Positions 21,886-30,775 of a stretch of DNA of 64,000 bases are shown here, in pieces (position 1 is the first letter of the stretch; each line of letters opens with the position of its first letter). Source of the DNA: Gracilibacillus timonensis (GTDB lineage Bacteria; Bacillota; Bacilli; Bacillales; Amphibacillaceae). The stretch covers positions 1,798,001 through 1,862,000 of the forward strand of contig NZ_FLKH01000012.1 in NCBI RefSeq assembly GCF_900086715.1. The letters are read 5' to 3'. Made by a program: the position numbers and the translations under genes. Below the pieces are notes generated by a model. The model saw only the letters and a program-made list of their open reading frames with translations, had not been told where the DNA came from and ran no database searches.

Positions 21886-22647
21886 ATGGGGAAAATAATA
21901 GCCGTTGCCAACCAAAAAGGTGGCGTCGGCAAAACAACATCTTCCGTTAACTTAAGTGCTTGTTTGGCAGATTTACACAAAAAAGTATTAGTGGTAGATA
22001 TAGATCCACAAGGAAATGCTACAAGCGGTTTCGGTATCAATAAGGCAGATGTAAATAAATGCATATATGATGTATTAGTGGATGATGCAGAGGTAAATGA
22101 GGTATGCGTGGATACAGATGTTAGTAATCTCCAGGTCATACCAGCCACGATTCAATTAGCAGGAGCAGAAATTGAATTGGTCTCAACGATATCAAGAGAA
22201 GTTCGCTTAAAAAAAGCATTAGACAATGTCAAAGATAGCTATGACTATATCATTATTGATTGTCCACCATCTTTGGGCTTACTAACCATCAATGCTTTAA
22301 CTGCTTCTGATACCGTACTTATTCCCGTTCAATGTGAATATTATGCCTTAGAAGGATTAAGTCAGCTGCTAAATACAATTAGATTGGTACAAAAGCATTT
22401 GAATAAACACTTGATGATCGAAGGTGTTTTATTAACGATGTTGGATGCGAGAACGAACCTCGGTATTCAGGTAATTGATGAAGTGAAGAAATATTTTCAG
22501 GACAAGGTATACCATACGGTCATTCCAAGAAATATTCGTTTAAGTGAGGCACCAAGTCATGGAAAACCGATAATATCATATGATTCTAAATCGAGAGGGG
22601 CAGAAGTCTATATCGATTTAGCAAAGGAAGTGATTGCTGGTGGCTAG
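21886..22647 (+). CDS. soj: chromosome partitioning ATPase Soj (ParA)
   Basis: 253 residues, equal to the B. subtilis length. The deviant Walker A KGGVGKTTSSVNL is near residues 11-23, with DIDPQGNATSG and DCPPSLGLLT downstream. ParA dimers bind DNA non-specifically and are regulated by Spo0J; Soj also acts on DnaA to control initiation. The ATG at 21886 follows GAGGTAGGTG; a TTG at 21865 in frame is unlikely. Its 3' end overlaps parB by 8 nt. Confidence 0.97.
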   Translation: MGKIIAVANQKGGVGKTTSSVNLSACLADLHKKVLVVDIDPQGNATSGFGINKADVNKCIYDVLVDDAEVNEVCVDTDVSNLQVIPATIQLAGAEIELVSTISREVRLKKALDNVKDSYDYIIIDCPPSLGLLTINALTASDTVLIPVQCEYYALEGLSQLLNTIRLVQKHLNKHLMIEGVLLTMLDARTNLGIQVIDEVKKYFQDKVYHTVIPRNIRLSEAPSHGKPIISYDSKSRGAEVYIDLAKEVIAGG

Positions 22648-23473
22648 AGGATTAGGAAAAGGACTGGATGCCTTTTTTACAGAAATAGAAGACCAAAATG
22701 GGGAAAAGATTGAAGAAGTAGAATTAGTGAAATGTCGTCCCAATCCATATCAACCACGTAAAGTCTTTGAAGCCGATGCGATTGAAGAATTAAAGGAATC
22801 GATTCAAGAGCATGGCATTCTGCAGCCATTAATTGTGCGTAATAGCATAAGAGGGTATGAGATCGTAGTAGGGGAGCGCCGCTATCGGGCAGCTAAAGAG
22901 GCGAATCTGGAGACGATTCCTGTTATTATTAAGGAATTAACGGATGAACAGATGATGGAGTTAGCTCTGTTAGAAAACATTCAACGGGAAGATTTGACTC
23001 CTATTGAAGAAGCAACAGCCTATGAGCGTTTAATCAATGAACTAGGAACGACACAGGATCAATTGGCAAAACGATTAGGTAAAAGCCGTTCCCATATTGC
23101 TAACCTGGTTCGTTTACTGAGTTTACCTGATGATATTATTGTACTGATTAATAATCACTCGATTTCAATGGGGCATGGCAGGGCATTATTAGGTTTAAAG
23201 GATAAGCAAAAACTTAAGCCAATCGTTAATCGTATTGTTAAAGAAAAGCTAAATGTCCGTCAGGTAGAGACATTGATTAATGAATTAAACCATCAACAAC
23301 CAAAGCCAAAGAAAAAAGTAAAAAAGGATATTTTCATTGCCGAAAGAGAGAATCATTTAAAAGAGTACTTTGGTACCAATGTGACCATCAATAAAGGTAA
23401 GAAAAAAGGAAAGATCGAAATCGAATTTTTTTCTGATGATGACTTGAATCGAATCCTAGATAAGATGGAATAA
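22640..23473 (+). CDS. spo0J: chromosome partitioning protein Spo0J (ParB)
   Basis: 277 residues. It starts MARGLGKGLDAFF, the ParB N-terminal Soj-interaction motif; the CTPase domain has RPNPYQPRK, GERRYRAAKEA and ENIQREDLTPIEEA; an HTH (LAKRLGKSRSHIANLVRLL) reads parS; the C-terminal dimerisation domain ends the protein. The GTG at 22640 is chosen because GGAAG lies 9 nt upstream. Exact parS sites are found just downstream, 2 kb upstream and 2.2 kb downstream of it. Confidence 0.97.
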   Translation: MARGLGKGLDAFFTEIEDQNGEKIEEVELVKCRPNPYQPRKVFEADAIEELKESIQEHGILQPLIVRNSIRGYEIVVGERRYRAAKEANLETIPVIIKELTDEQMMELALLENIQREDLTPIEEATAYERLINELGTTQDQLAKRLGKSRSHIANLVRLLSLPDDIIVLINNHSISMGHGRALLGLKDKQKLKPIVNRIVKEKLNVRQVETLINELNHQQPKPKKKVKKDIFIAERENHLKEYFGTNVTINKGKKKGKIEIEFFSDDDLNRILDKME

Positions 23474-23477
23474 ATAA

Positions 23478-23520
23478 ACGGTCTGGTTGTTTCACGTGGA
23501 ACAATCAGGCCGTTTTTCTG
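23478..23520 (+). terminator. terminator of soj-spo0J containing a parS palindrome
   Basis: An about 18-bp stem starting AACGGTCTGGTTGTTTCA pairs with TGGAACAATCAGGCCGTT, followed by TTTT. The inner stem and loop are the parS site at 23488-23503. Confidence 0.85.
23488..23503. promoter_or_regulatory. parS: parS centromere site 2 (exact, inside parB terminator)
   Basis: TGTTTCACGTGGAACA is the exact reverse complement of the consensus parS. It begins 15 bp after the spo0J stop codon. Confidence 0.95.
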
Positions 23521-23590
23521 TGATAGGGGAGAAAGGATAGATTTCGATACGTCCAGTAAGAAACAGTAATCTGTAAAAAGGAGAAAAATC

Positions 23591-24295
23591 ATGGCTTTAC
23601 TCGGTACATTAGTAAATGGGTTATGCATTATCATAGGCACATTACTAGGATTGATCTTTTCCAATATTCCTGATCGAATAAAGACGGCTGCCTTGCAAGG
23701 AATAGGATTAGTCGTTGTTTTGATAGGCTTACAAATGGCAATTCAAGCTGAAAATATTATCTTGATTCTTATCAGTTTGCTAACAGGAGGAGTATTTGGT
23801 ACAGCGATTCATCTCGAGGATAAATTGAATTATCTTGGGCAGAAAATAGAGCAGAAGTTTAGCACGAACGATAAACAATCGATTACGGAAGGATTTATTA
23901 CGGCCAGTTTAATCTTTGTCATTGGTGCGATGTCCATTGTCGGCGCGTTAGATGGGGGGTTGCGTGGGGATCATGAAGTATTGTTCACCAAAGCATTTTT
24001 GGATGGTTTTATGGCGATGGTGTTAACGACTACGTTAGGCTACGGCGTCGGGTTCTCTGTTATTCCAGTGGTCATTTATCAAGGAAGTATTGCTTTACTG
24101 GCGGTTCAGATCAATCAATGGCTGCCACAAGAATTGCTAAATGGTTTTATTATGGAGGTTACCGCGATTGGCGGGCTACTTATTTTGGCCATTGGTTTAA
24201 ATATTCTGCGGATTACCAGCTTTAAAATAGGTGATTTCTTACCTGCTATCATTATTTTTATCTTTTTATACTTTGGTTATGTCTTTGTCGTGTAA
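23591..24295 (+). CDS. DUF554 family membrane protein
   Basis: 234 residues with about seven hydrophobic segments, starting LLGTLVNGLCIIIGTLLGLI and containing GAMSIVGALDGGLRGDHEVL, a conserved DUF554 (YqgA-like) block. Family members are predicted membrane transporters of unknown substrate. It has its own AAAAGGAG site and follows the parB terminator. I cannot assign a substrate. Confidence 0.85.
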   Translation: MALLGTLVNGLCIIIGTLLGLIFSNIPDRIKTAALQGIGLVVVLIGLQMAIQAENIILILISLLTGGVFGTAIHLEDKLNYLGQKIEQKFSTNDKQSITEGFITASLIFVIGAMSIVGALDGGLRGDHEVLFTKAFLDGFMAMVLTTTLGYGVGFSVIPVVIYQGSIALLAVQINQWLPQELLNGFIMEVTAIGGLLILAIGLNILRITSFKIGDFLPAIIIFIFLYFGYVFVV

Positions 24296-24395
24296 CATTT
24301 TCAGCATAGCTTGACTAGCTGTCGCATATCTTATTCTATAGCAATTTTTTATAGGAAAATTCCTAAACAGATTTCAATGTAGTGGAGGATAAGAT

Positions 24396-25406
24396 ATGTG
24401 GAAAGCAGGTTTAAAGTGGTTATTTTTAATCCTAGGAGTCATGATAGGTGCTGGGTATGCATCTGGCAGGGAGCTTTGGCAATTTTTTGGTCATGAAAGT
24501 GGACTAGCTATTCTATTGTTTACCATTTTGTTTACTTGCAGCATTTTGATTGTTATGAAGCTTAGTTATCAGCATCAGACCACAAATTACTTTACTATTC
24601 TAGAGCTAATTTTAGGAAAACCCGTAGCACGCTTTTATGATGTGCTTATCTTTTTTTACTTATTATCAACAACGGTTATTATGATTGCGGGGAGTGGGGC
24701 AACCTTTGAAGCCTTTCAGTTATCAAAATGGTTGGGAATACTCTTCTTAGTGATATTAACCGTGCTATTATTTGTCAAAGGCTTATCCGGTGTGTTGCAA
24801 TTTAATGTGTTTGTGATGCCATTATTAATGTTGGGCTTGCTGTCTTTATTAGTTTTCTTTTCGCTGGATCAACAATTGTCTCTGCCATTATCCTTGGATC
24901 AGCAATCGAATTGGACCGCTGCTTTTACGTTTACTGCACTAAATATTCTATCTGTTATCGCTGTTTTAGGGGCAATTGGCGATCAAATCCAATCAAATGG
25001 CGAGATTTGGATTGCGAGTGTGGGCAGTGGCTTGATCCTTGGTGTAACGTCTTTTTTATATAATAATAGTTTGATTCAATTATCGGATATTATTGTTTTG
25101 TATGAGATCCCATTATTTGCGATCTTAAAGCATTATCCGCCGTATACGTATATTATTATGTCTATTTTGCTGTGGTTTGCTATTTTTACGACTGCGATTT
25201 CTGGGGTGTTGGCTTTGGTTACCAGACTGAAATCCATATTTCAACCCAGAATGTGGGTACTAGCTTTATTGATATTAGTGGGATTATTACCATTAACCAA
25301 TTTTGGTTTTTCTACTTTAATTGCCTTTTTATACCCATTATATGGTATTGTTAATTTATATTTGCTTTGTGCAGTGTTACTATTTCCTTTTTATAAAAAA
25401 ATCTAA
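24396..25406 (+). CDS. YkvI-family membrane protein
   Basis: 336 residues with about ten hydrophobic segments, starting WLFLILGVMIGAGYASGREL, the pattern at TM1 of the YkvI/LeuT-fold-like membrane family. The GAGYASGRE glycine-rich break resembles a substrate-binding unwound helix. Function is unknown. It sits between a DUF554 protein and a DUF951 protein and has GGAGGAT upstream of the ATG. Confidence 0.75.
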   Translation: MWKAGLKWLFLILGVMIGAGYASGRELWQFFGHESGLAILLFTILFTCSILIVMKLSYQHQTTNYFTILELILGKPVARFYDVLIFFYLLSTTVIMIAGSGATFEAFQLSKWLGILFLVILTVLLFVKGLSGVLQFNVFVMPLLMLGLLSLLVFFSLDQQLSLPLSLDQQSNWTAAFTFTALNILSVIAVLGAIGDQIQSNGEIWIASVGSGLILGVTSFLYNNSLIQLSDIIVLYEIPLFAILKHYPPYTYIIMSILLWFAIFTTAISGVLALVTRLKSIFQPRMWVLALLILVGLLPLTNFGFSTLIAFLYPLYGIVNLYLLCAVLLFPFYKKI

Positions 25407-25448
25407 TATAATAGTAGGAGAAATTAGGGTAAGACTGAGGTGATAAGC

Positions 25449-25646
25449 ATGCAACGTAAAGCATTTCAATTACATGATATTGTTGAAATGAAAAAAGCTC
25501 ATCCATGTGGAGAGAATAGATGGAAGATTATTCGGATGGGGATGGATATTCGAATTAAGTGTGAAGGTTGCGGGCATAGCGTGATGCTTCCACGTAAACA
25601 GTTTGAACAAAAAATGAAGAGAGTTATTGAGTCAGCAGAAAAATAA
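25449..25646 (+). CDS. DUF951 family small protein (YyzM-like)
   Basis: 65 residues: FQLHDIVEMKKAHPCGENRWKI, then IRIKCEGCGHSVMLPR. The HPCG and CEGCG cysteines suggest a zinc site. The family is small and conserved next to ychF in many Bacilli; its job is not known. The ATG at 25449 is preceded at 6-7 nt by GAGGTG. A parS site starts 5 bp after its stop codon. Confidence 0.88.
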   Translation: MQRKAFQLHDIVEMKKAHPCGENRWKIIRMGMDIRIKCEGCGHSVMLPRKQFEQKMKRVIESAEK

Positions 25647-25650
25647 AAAA

Positions 25651-25666
25651 TGTTCCACGTGAAACA
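25651..25666. promoter_or_regulatory. parS: parS centromere site 3 (exact)
   Basis: TGTTCCACGTGAAACA, identical to the consensus, immediately after the DUF951 gene and about 190 bp before ychF. Confidence 0.95.
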
Positions 25667-25728
25667 AACTCATATTTTGACGGTATTAAATGATTAGAAA
25701 AAAAGATTTCTTTCTAGAGAAAACACGG

Positions 25729-25765
25729 AAATCAAGGGGTGTAGAACCTTGATTTTTTATTTTTA
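25729..25765 (+). terminator. terminator upstream of ychF
   Basis: AAATCAAGG and CCTTGATTT form a 9-bp perfect stem, followed by TTTATTTTT. Confidence 0.8.
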
Positions 25766-25770
25766 ATAAC

Positions 25771-25799
25771 TTGTCAATCGTTAGAAGTATCACTATAAT
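25771..25799 (+). promoter_or_regulatory. sigma-A promoter of ychF
   Basis: TTGTCA (25771-25776), 17-bp spacer, TATAAT (25794-25799). The start codon is 54 bp downstream. Confidence 0.8.
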
Positions 25800-25853
25800 T
25801 GGTATGACTGATCCGTTCATATGGACGCAATCCTTAAGGAGTGAAGGTTAAAG

Positions 25854-26954
25854 ATGGCATTAACAGCAGGAATTGTTGGCTTACCTAACGTGGGTAAATC
25901 GACTTTATTTAACGCAATAACGCAAGCAGGTGCAGAATCAGCAAATTATCCATTCTGTACTATAGATCCAAATGTAGGAATTGTAGAGGTTCCCGATCAT
26001 CGTCTACAAAGGTTAACAGAAATTGTGAAACCAAAAAAGACGATCCCGACAGCATTTGAATTCACTGATATCGCTGGAATTGTTAAAGGTGCTAGTAAAG
26101 GGGAGGGGTTAGGGAATCAATTTCTATCTCATATTCGTCAAGTTGACGCTATTTGTCATGTCGTTCGTTGTTTCGAGGATGAGAATATTACCCATGTGTC
26201 AGGGCAAGTGGATCCGATCTCTGATATAGAAACGATTAACCTCGAATTGATTTTGGCGGACTTAGAAACAGTGACCAAACGATTACAACGTGTCGAGAAA
26301 ATGGCAAAACAAAAAGATAAGGAAGCAATGGCAGAGTTTGACGTATTAGAAAAACTTCGCGATGCTTTCGAAGAAGAAACGCCAGCACGAGCCGTATCAT
26401 TTACGGAAGAACAACAAAAACTTGTCAAAGGACTCCACTTGCTCACTAGCAAATCGGTATTATATGTAGCGAATGTGGGAGAAGATGAGTTATTAGAAGT
26501 GGATAATAATCCATATGTACAGCGAGTAAGGGATTTTGCGGAGGCAGATCAAGCAGAAGTGGTTGTTATCAGTGCCAAAGTAGAATCTGAGATCGCTGAA
26601 TTAGACGGAGAAGAGAAAGAAATGTTTTTAGAAGAGCTGGGAATTGCTGAGTCCGGACTAGACCAATTGATCAAAGCGACCTATCAACTATTAGGATTGG
26701 CAACTTACTTTACAGCAGGAGAACAGGAAGTGCGCGCATGGACCTTTAAGAAGGGGATTAAGGCACCGCAAGCAGCGGGTATTATTCATAGTGACTTTGA
26801 AAAAGGGTTTATTCGGGCAGAGACCGTATCTTATGATGATTTAATGGAAGCTGGTTCCGAACAAGCAGCCAAAGAAAAAGGGAACATGAGATTAGAAGGT
26901 AAGGACTATTTGGTGAAAGATGGAGATGTCATGCATTTCCGCTTTAACGTGTAA
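25854..26954 (+). CDS. ychF: redox-regulated ATPase YchF
   Basis: 366 residues of the OBG-like family. The G1 motif GLPNVGKSTLFNAIT, the PFCTIDPNVGIVEVPDHRL region and a C-terminal TGS-like domain with FTAGEQEVRAWTFKKG, then IHSDFEKGFIRAE, are all present. Unlike most GTPases of this type YchF prefers ATP; it associates with ribosomes and affects oxidative stress responses. It precedes the rpsF-ssb-rpsR operon as in other Bacilli. Confidence 0.97.
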   Translation: MALTAGIVGLPNVGKSTLFNAITQAGAESANYPFCTIDPNVGIVEVPDHRLQRLTEIVKPKKTIPTAFEFTDIAGIVKGASKGEGLGNQFLSHIRQVDAICHVVRCFEDENITHVSGQVDPISDIETINLELILADLETVTKRLQRVEKMAKQKDKEAMAEFDVLEKLRDAFEEETPARAVSFTEEQQKLVKGLHLLTSKSVLYVANVGEDELLEVDNNPYVQRVRDFAEADQAEVVVISAKVESEIAELDGEEKEMFLEELGIAESGLDQLIKATYQLLGLATYFTAGEQEVRAWTFKKGIKAPQAAGIIHSDFEKGFIRAETVSYDDLMEAGSEQAAKEKGNMRLEGKDYLVKDGDVMHFRFNV

Positions 26955-26985
26955 CGAAGAAGGGTCTCCGATTTGTGAAAAAGGT

Positions 26986-27014
26986 TTGCAATACAAATAG
27001 AATATTGGTATAAT
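26986..27014 (+). promoter_or_regulatory. sigma-A promoter of rpsF-ssb-rpsR
   Basis: TTGCAA (26986-26991), 17-bp spacer, TATAAT (27009-27014). The rpsF start is 86 bp downstream, leaving a structured leader. Confidence 0.85.
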
Positions 27015-27043
27015 ATTGTATTGTGAGTAATAAAAAACTATTA

Positions 27044-27092
27044 CTCCTTGCTCTTTGAAAAATCAAGGGGCCGCTAAGACCAAAAGGAGGTG
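27044..27092 (+). promoter_or_regulatory. rpsF 5' leader resembling the S6:S18-binding RNA motif
   Basis: The leader has a short stem CTTG/CAAG followed by GGGGCCGCTAAGACC before the AAAGGAGG site. A conserved CCG in this leader is known to bind the S6:S18 complex for feedback in many bacteria. The match is by eye only. Confidence 0.45.
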
Positions 27093-27099
27093 CAAACGG

Positions 27100-27390
27100 A
27101 TGACGAAATACGAAATTATGTACATCATCCGCCCAGATATCGAAGAGGAGGCGCAAACAGCTCTTATTGAGCGTTTTAACGGCATTCTCTCTAACAATGG
27201 TGCGGAGATCGAAAAAGTAGAAGAAGTGGGCAAGAAGCGTCTTGCTTATGAAATTGAAGATTACCGTGATGGATACTATGTAATTATCAACTTCGCAGGT
27301 GATCAGGCAGCTATTAACGAATTCAACCGTCAGGCTAATTTCTCTGATGATATTATTCGTTACATGGCAATTCGTGAAGATGATCAATAA
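27100..27390 (+). CDS. rpsF: 30S ribosomal protein S6
   Basis: 96 residues: [37 protein letters not shown] and the C-terminal [12 protein letters not shown] are typical S6. The ATG at 27100 follows AAAGGAGG at 8 nt; the longer frame to 27055 runs through the leader and is not used. First gene of the S6-SSB-S18 operon. Confidence 0.97.
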   Translation: MTKYEIMYIIRPDIEEEAQTALIERFNGILSNNGAEIEKVEEVGKKRLAYEIEDYRDGYYVIINFAGDQAAINEFNRQANFSDDIIRYMAIREDDQ

Positions 27391-27405
27391 TAAGGAGTGG
27401 TTCTG

Positions 27406-27927
27406 ATGTTAAATCGTGTCGTACTTGTCGGCAGGTTAACGAGAGACCCAGATTTACGTTACACACCAAATGGCGTAGCCGTCGCAAACTTTACGGTTGC
27501 TTGTAATCGACCTTTTTCAAATCAGCAAGGAGAACGCGAAGCAGACTTCGTTAACTGTGTGGTATGGAGAAAGCAAGCAGAAAGCTTTGCTAATTATATG
27601 AGTAAGGGAAGTCTTATCGGTGTAGACGGGCGTATTCAAACCCGCAGCTTTGATGATCAAGAGGGCAAGAGAGTATTTATTACAGAAGTGATGGCTGAGT
27701 CTATCCAGTTTTTAGAACCAAAAAATAATGCTGGTGGTGGACAACCCTCTCAAAGATCACAAGGTTATAATCAGAACCAGCAGCAAGCTCCATTTAATCA
27801 AAACCAAAATCAATATAACAACAATAATAATCAAGGAAATAACAATCAGGGAAATAGCAATAATGAAAATCCATTCCAAGACAGTGGAGAGCCTGTAGAT
27901 ATTTCTGATGATGATTTACCATTCTAA
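27406..27927 (+). CDS. ssb: single-stranded DNA-binding protein
   Basis: 173 residues. The OB fold starts [20 protein letters not shown]; a Gln/Asn-rich low-complexity linker (about residues 110-155) follows; the acidic tip is DDDLPF, the docking site for repair and replication partners. The ATG follows AAGGAG, 15 bp after rpsF. Sandwiched between S6 and S18, so its dosage is tied to ribosomal protein transcription. Confidence 0.97.
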   Translation: MLNRVVLVGRLTRDPDLRYTPNGVAVANFTVACNRPFSNQQGEREADFVNCVVWRKQAESFANYMSKGSLIGVDGRIQTRSFDDQEGKRVFITEVMAESIQFLEPKNNAGGGQPSQRSQGYNQNQQQAPFNQNQNQYNNNNNQGNNNQGNSNNENPFQDSGEPVDISDDDLPF

Positions 27928-27932
27928 TCTAG

Positions 27933-28178
<246 letters not shown>

Positions 28179-28182
28179 TAAG

Positions 28183-28218
28183 AAAAGCTTGGGAGACTAA
28201 TGCCCAAGCTTTTTTTTG
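28183..28218 (+). terminator. terminator of rpsF-ssb-rpsR
   Basis: AAGCTTGGG and CCCAAGCTT form a 9-bp perfect stem, followed by six T. Confidence 0.9.
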
Positions 28219-28231
28219 CAAGAAAAAACAT

Positions 28232-28400
28232 ATAGTCTTTGGTAATAAGATGTAGAAAGATGTTAACATTGAACGAACAATAGTGCTGATAAGATGGATT
28301 GTAAAATAGCCTATCCATCTGTTCCATGTGGTAAAGTTGATTGCTTGTCTGCGCTAGGAAACGCTTCAGAAATAGGTTCCACTTTTACCCGCGAGGCATA
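28232..28400 (+). repeat. dispersed intergenic repeat, copy E
   Basis: Segments TCTTTGGTAATAAGATG, AACATTGAACGAA and CTGATAAGATGGA, then GTAAAGTTGATTGCTTGTC and GAAATAGGTTCC, align in order with the element at 50313-50625. The core of about 50 bp is roughly 80% identical by eye. Confidence 0.6.
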
Positions 28401-28673
28401 AGTCAACAAGCTATTCAAGCAAAGAACGTTCTCATCGTGTTTCCTATACCTTGGCACGCACTAAAAAAGGTGATCTATTTCACATAATCCACCTTTTCGG
28501 TAGTCAGCATTTTCTTTTGATTATATAAGTTGAATGAAATAATGTATCATGGACCGAATGGCGCTTTTGATCCATTTACGCGGTATGAGAAGATAACCAG
28601 ATAATACATTCATTTATTCCTTGGTTATCTCCTCATTCACACGAATGGATCAAACGAGGTATTATTAGGAAAT

Positions 28674-28710
28674 AATGCGAGCAATGATTTGCTTGTCACA
28701 TGTTTTTGTT
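28674..28710 (+). repeat. short hairpin repeat shared with oriC region
   Basis: AATGCGAGCAA...TTTGCTTGTCACATG here matches AATGCGAGCAA...CTTGCTTGTCACAGG at 11600-11637 at about 32 of 36 positions. Each can form an AGCAA/TTGCT hairpin followed by a T-rich run. Confidence 0.6.
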
Positions 28711-28804
28711 ACATTTATAAGTTCAACTTATATGTAATAAAGGAACGATCGGAGTTTGGCCAGTTTTTCTTACATCAAAATAAGGAAAGGAAGTGATCAA
28801 CCCG

Positions 28805-29311
28805 ATGACCAAGATCCAATTAGCAGATGAGCAGCATGTAGCTAGCATTATCGATGTTTGTACAGCTGGTTATCGATTTGCCTCGAAGGATATATTGCCT
28901 GACGCCTATGTAAAACGCAGGTGTGAAGAATTTTATCATACAGAACGGGTAACTAAAGAGGTGCAGCAAGTCACTCAAGCTTGGGGTGGCTACTTTGTTG
29001 CCTTAGAGAACCATCAGGTGATCGGAGCAGGAGGAGGCGGATTGATAAGTGAGAAATCTGCTGAAGTCTTCGTCCTGTATCTGGACCCAATAAGGCGTAA
29101 TCTAGGGATTGGAAGTAAATTATTGCAAGCGATAACCAATCAACAGAAGGATTTTGGTGCCCATGAACAATGGGTGTCTGTGCAAAAAGGGAATCAGAAG
29201 GCCATTCCTTTTTACGAAGCAAGAGGATTTGAATTCCAACAAGAGGTTAGTTCGTTTGAAAGTAAATTAACTGACCAAGTGAAGTCTATGCGGTACAGAA
29301 GGGATATCTAG
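28805..29311 (+). CDS. GNAT-family N-acetyltransferase
   Basis: 168 residues. The acetyl-CoA-binding motif is LDPIRRNLGIGSKLLQAI (R/Q-x-x-G-I/V-G), followed by IPFYEARGFEFQQEV. These enzymes acetylate small molecules or protein N-termini; the substrate is not evident. The ATG at 28805 follows AAGGAAGTGATC; a GTG at 28793 overlaps that site and is less likely. It is isolated by a long non-coding gap upstream. Confidence 0.85.
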   Translation: MTKIQLADEQHVASIIDVCTAGYRFASKDILPDAYVKRRCEEFYHTERVTKEVQQVTQAWGGYFVALENHQVIGAGGGGLISEKSAEVFVLYLDPIRRNLGIGSKLLQAITNQQKDFGAHEQWVSVQKGNQKAIPFYEARGFEFQQEVSSFESKLTDQVKSMRYRRDI

Positions 29312-29371
29312 GTACAGCAGGACTGGGCTTGTGGTAAAATAAATGCAGTAGAATAAAGGAGAGAAAAGCTT

Positions 29372-29671
29372 ATGATTAAACATATTGTACAATGGAACCA
29401 TCGTGATCATGTTAGTGAAGAAGAACGAAAAGAGAATGCGCAAAAGATCAAACAACAACTGGAAGGCTTAAAGGATCAAATCGAAGGGGTTATTTCGATC
29501 GATGTCATCATTGAACCACTGGCAACAAGTGACCGCGATATTATCTTGGACAGTGTCTTTGAAACAGAGGAAGCACTGCAAAACTATCAAGTGCATCCGG
29601 AACATGTGCGGGTAGCTGCTTTTGTTAAGGAATGTGTGCAAGATCGTGTTTGTGTGGATTATTTGGTGTAG
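29372..29671 (+). CDS. stress-responsive Dabb (dimeric alpha-beta barrel) protein
   Basis: 99 residues: MIKHIVQWNHRD at the start, a central helical part, and YQVHPEHVRVAAFVKE near the C-terminus, the typical Dabb pattern with conserved His. Dabb proteins form small barrel dimers; many bacterial ones have no known role. AAAGGAG precedes the ATG. It stands alone on the plus strand, facing the ketohexose operon. Confidence 0.88.
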   Translation: MIKHIVQWNHRDHVSEEERKENAQKIKQQLEGLKDQIEGVISIDVIIEPLATSDRDIILDSVFETEEALQNYQVHPEHVRVAAFVKECVQDRVCVDYLV

Positions 29672-29795
29672 CTTTGTAGTATCGATTTTCCATGAATTTC
29701 ATGTTATTTAGCCTACATAAAGGTATAAAGTTCATTTTCGAGATGGCGAGAGTGAAGAATTTGGAGTGGTTTCCAGCTACAATACAAATAACGAT

Positions 29796-29830
29796 AAAAA
29801 AGGCTGGGATGATGAATTCCCAGCCTTTTA
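29796..29830 (-). terminator. terminator of the ketohexose operon
   Basis: GGCTGGGA and TCCCAGCC form an 8-9-bp stem; on the minus strand it is followed by TTTTTT. The plus strand has only TTTTA, so it may act both ways. Confidence 0.8.
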
Positions 29831-29836
29831 CATAAC

Positions 29837-30775
29837 TTAAGAAATAGCTGTTGCTGTTTCTTGTACGACTTCATCCAAAGCTTGAATATTACGAACTCCC
29901 TCTGTTTTTAGCCATTCGGTAGAGGCAACTTCTCCGTCTTTGGTGAATGCTTCTGTTGCACCGCTCCATGTTGCTCTTCCACATAGAACCCCATTAAAGG
30001 TTGAGCCAGCACCTTTTGCAAAGTGCAATGTTTCTTGGAATAATGCTGGTGTGACACCTGCACTCAAGAAAATAAAAGGCAATTCGGTTGCTTCTGTCTG
30101 TTGTTTGAAAAAGGCTTGGGCTTCTACCTGTGTATAGGCTGTCGCACCCTCTGCAAAACCTTCGACAAAGTTCATATTAACAGGAACTTCTACTTTTAAT
30201 ACATCTATATTAAATCTTGCTTGACTGTATAATCGCATGGCTTCAATGACTTTTCTCGGTTTAACTTTGGCAAATTCCAATCCCTTTTCATTACCGATGC
30301 GATCATCATACGTCAGAATCTCTAAAAATAATGGAATATCCTCGGCAATGCACTCACTGCCAACCCGTTCCACGAAAGCTTCTTTTATCTCATTAATTTC
30401 CTTGCTTTCATCTACATCAACATAGATTAATAACTTAATCGCATCGGCGCCACGGGCTTTCAGGTTTTTCACAGAGCAATTAGTGATCAAATCGGGAAAT
30501 CTCCCGGCTTCTTGCTTATCATAACCAGTTTGTTCATAAGCCAAAATCAATCCGCAGTCTGGAGCTCGTTTACCAGCTGCTTCTAATCCATATTCAGGAT
30601 CAAGTAGGATAGAAGAAGCATACGGAGTCAGTTGCTCGGAAACTAATTGTTTAAAAGCAGATATTTGCTTTCCAGATATAGCTTCTCCCATCATTCGTTT
30701 TAATGCACCCCGCTGGTCAATTGCCAGTGCAGAAATGATGCCCTTGTCATTTATTAATGCTGATAAGTTTTTCAT
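29837..30775 (-). CDS. lacD: tagatose 1,6-diphosphate aldolase
   Basis: 312 residues with the LacD pattern: [14 protein letters not shown] near the start, [20 protein letters not shown], and the KLLIYVDVD strand. It is a class I aldolase (Schiff-base type) that cleaves tagatose 1,6-bisphosphate, and often other ketohexose bisphosphates, to glyceraldehyde-3-phosphate and DHAP. The ATG overlaps the PTS stop by 4 nt, so the genes are translationally coupled. No lacA/lacB isomerase genes are nearby. Confidence 0.93.
   Translation of the reverse strand: MKNLSALINDKGIISALAIDQRGALKRMMGEAISGKQISAFKQLVSEQLTPYASSILLDPEYGLEAAGKRAPDCGLILAYEQTGYDKQEAGRFPDLITNCSVKNLKARGADAIKLLIYVDVDESKEINEIKEAFVERVGSECIAEDIPLFLEILTYDDRIGNEKGLEFAKVKPRKVIEAMRLYSQARFNIDVLKVEVPVNMNFVEGFAEGATAYTQVEAQAFFKQQTEATELPFIFLSAGVTPALFQETLHFAKGAGSTFNGVLCGRATWSGATEAFTKDGEVASTEWLKTEGVRNIQALDEVVQETATAIS

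Larger units (their letters stand above)
28219..28804. other. non-coding stretch between rpsR and the acetyltransferase gene
   Basis: About 585 bp without a supported gene. It holds a copy of the dispersed repeat (28232-28400), and near 28674-28710 a hairpin segment closely matching one at 11600-11637 in the oriC region. Confidence 0.5.
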
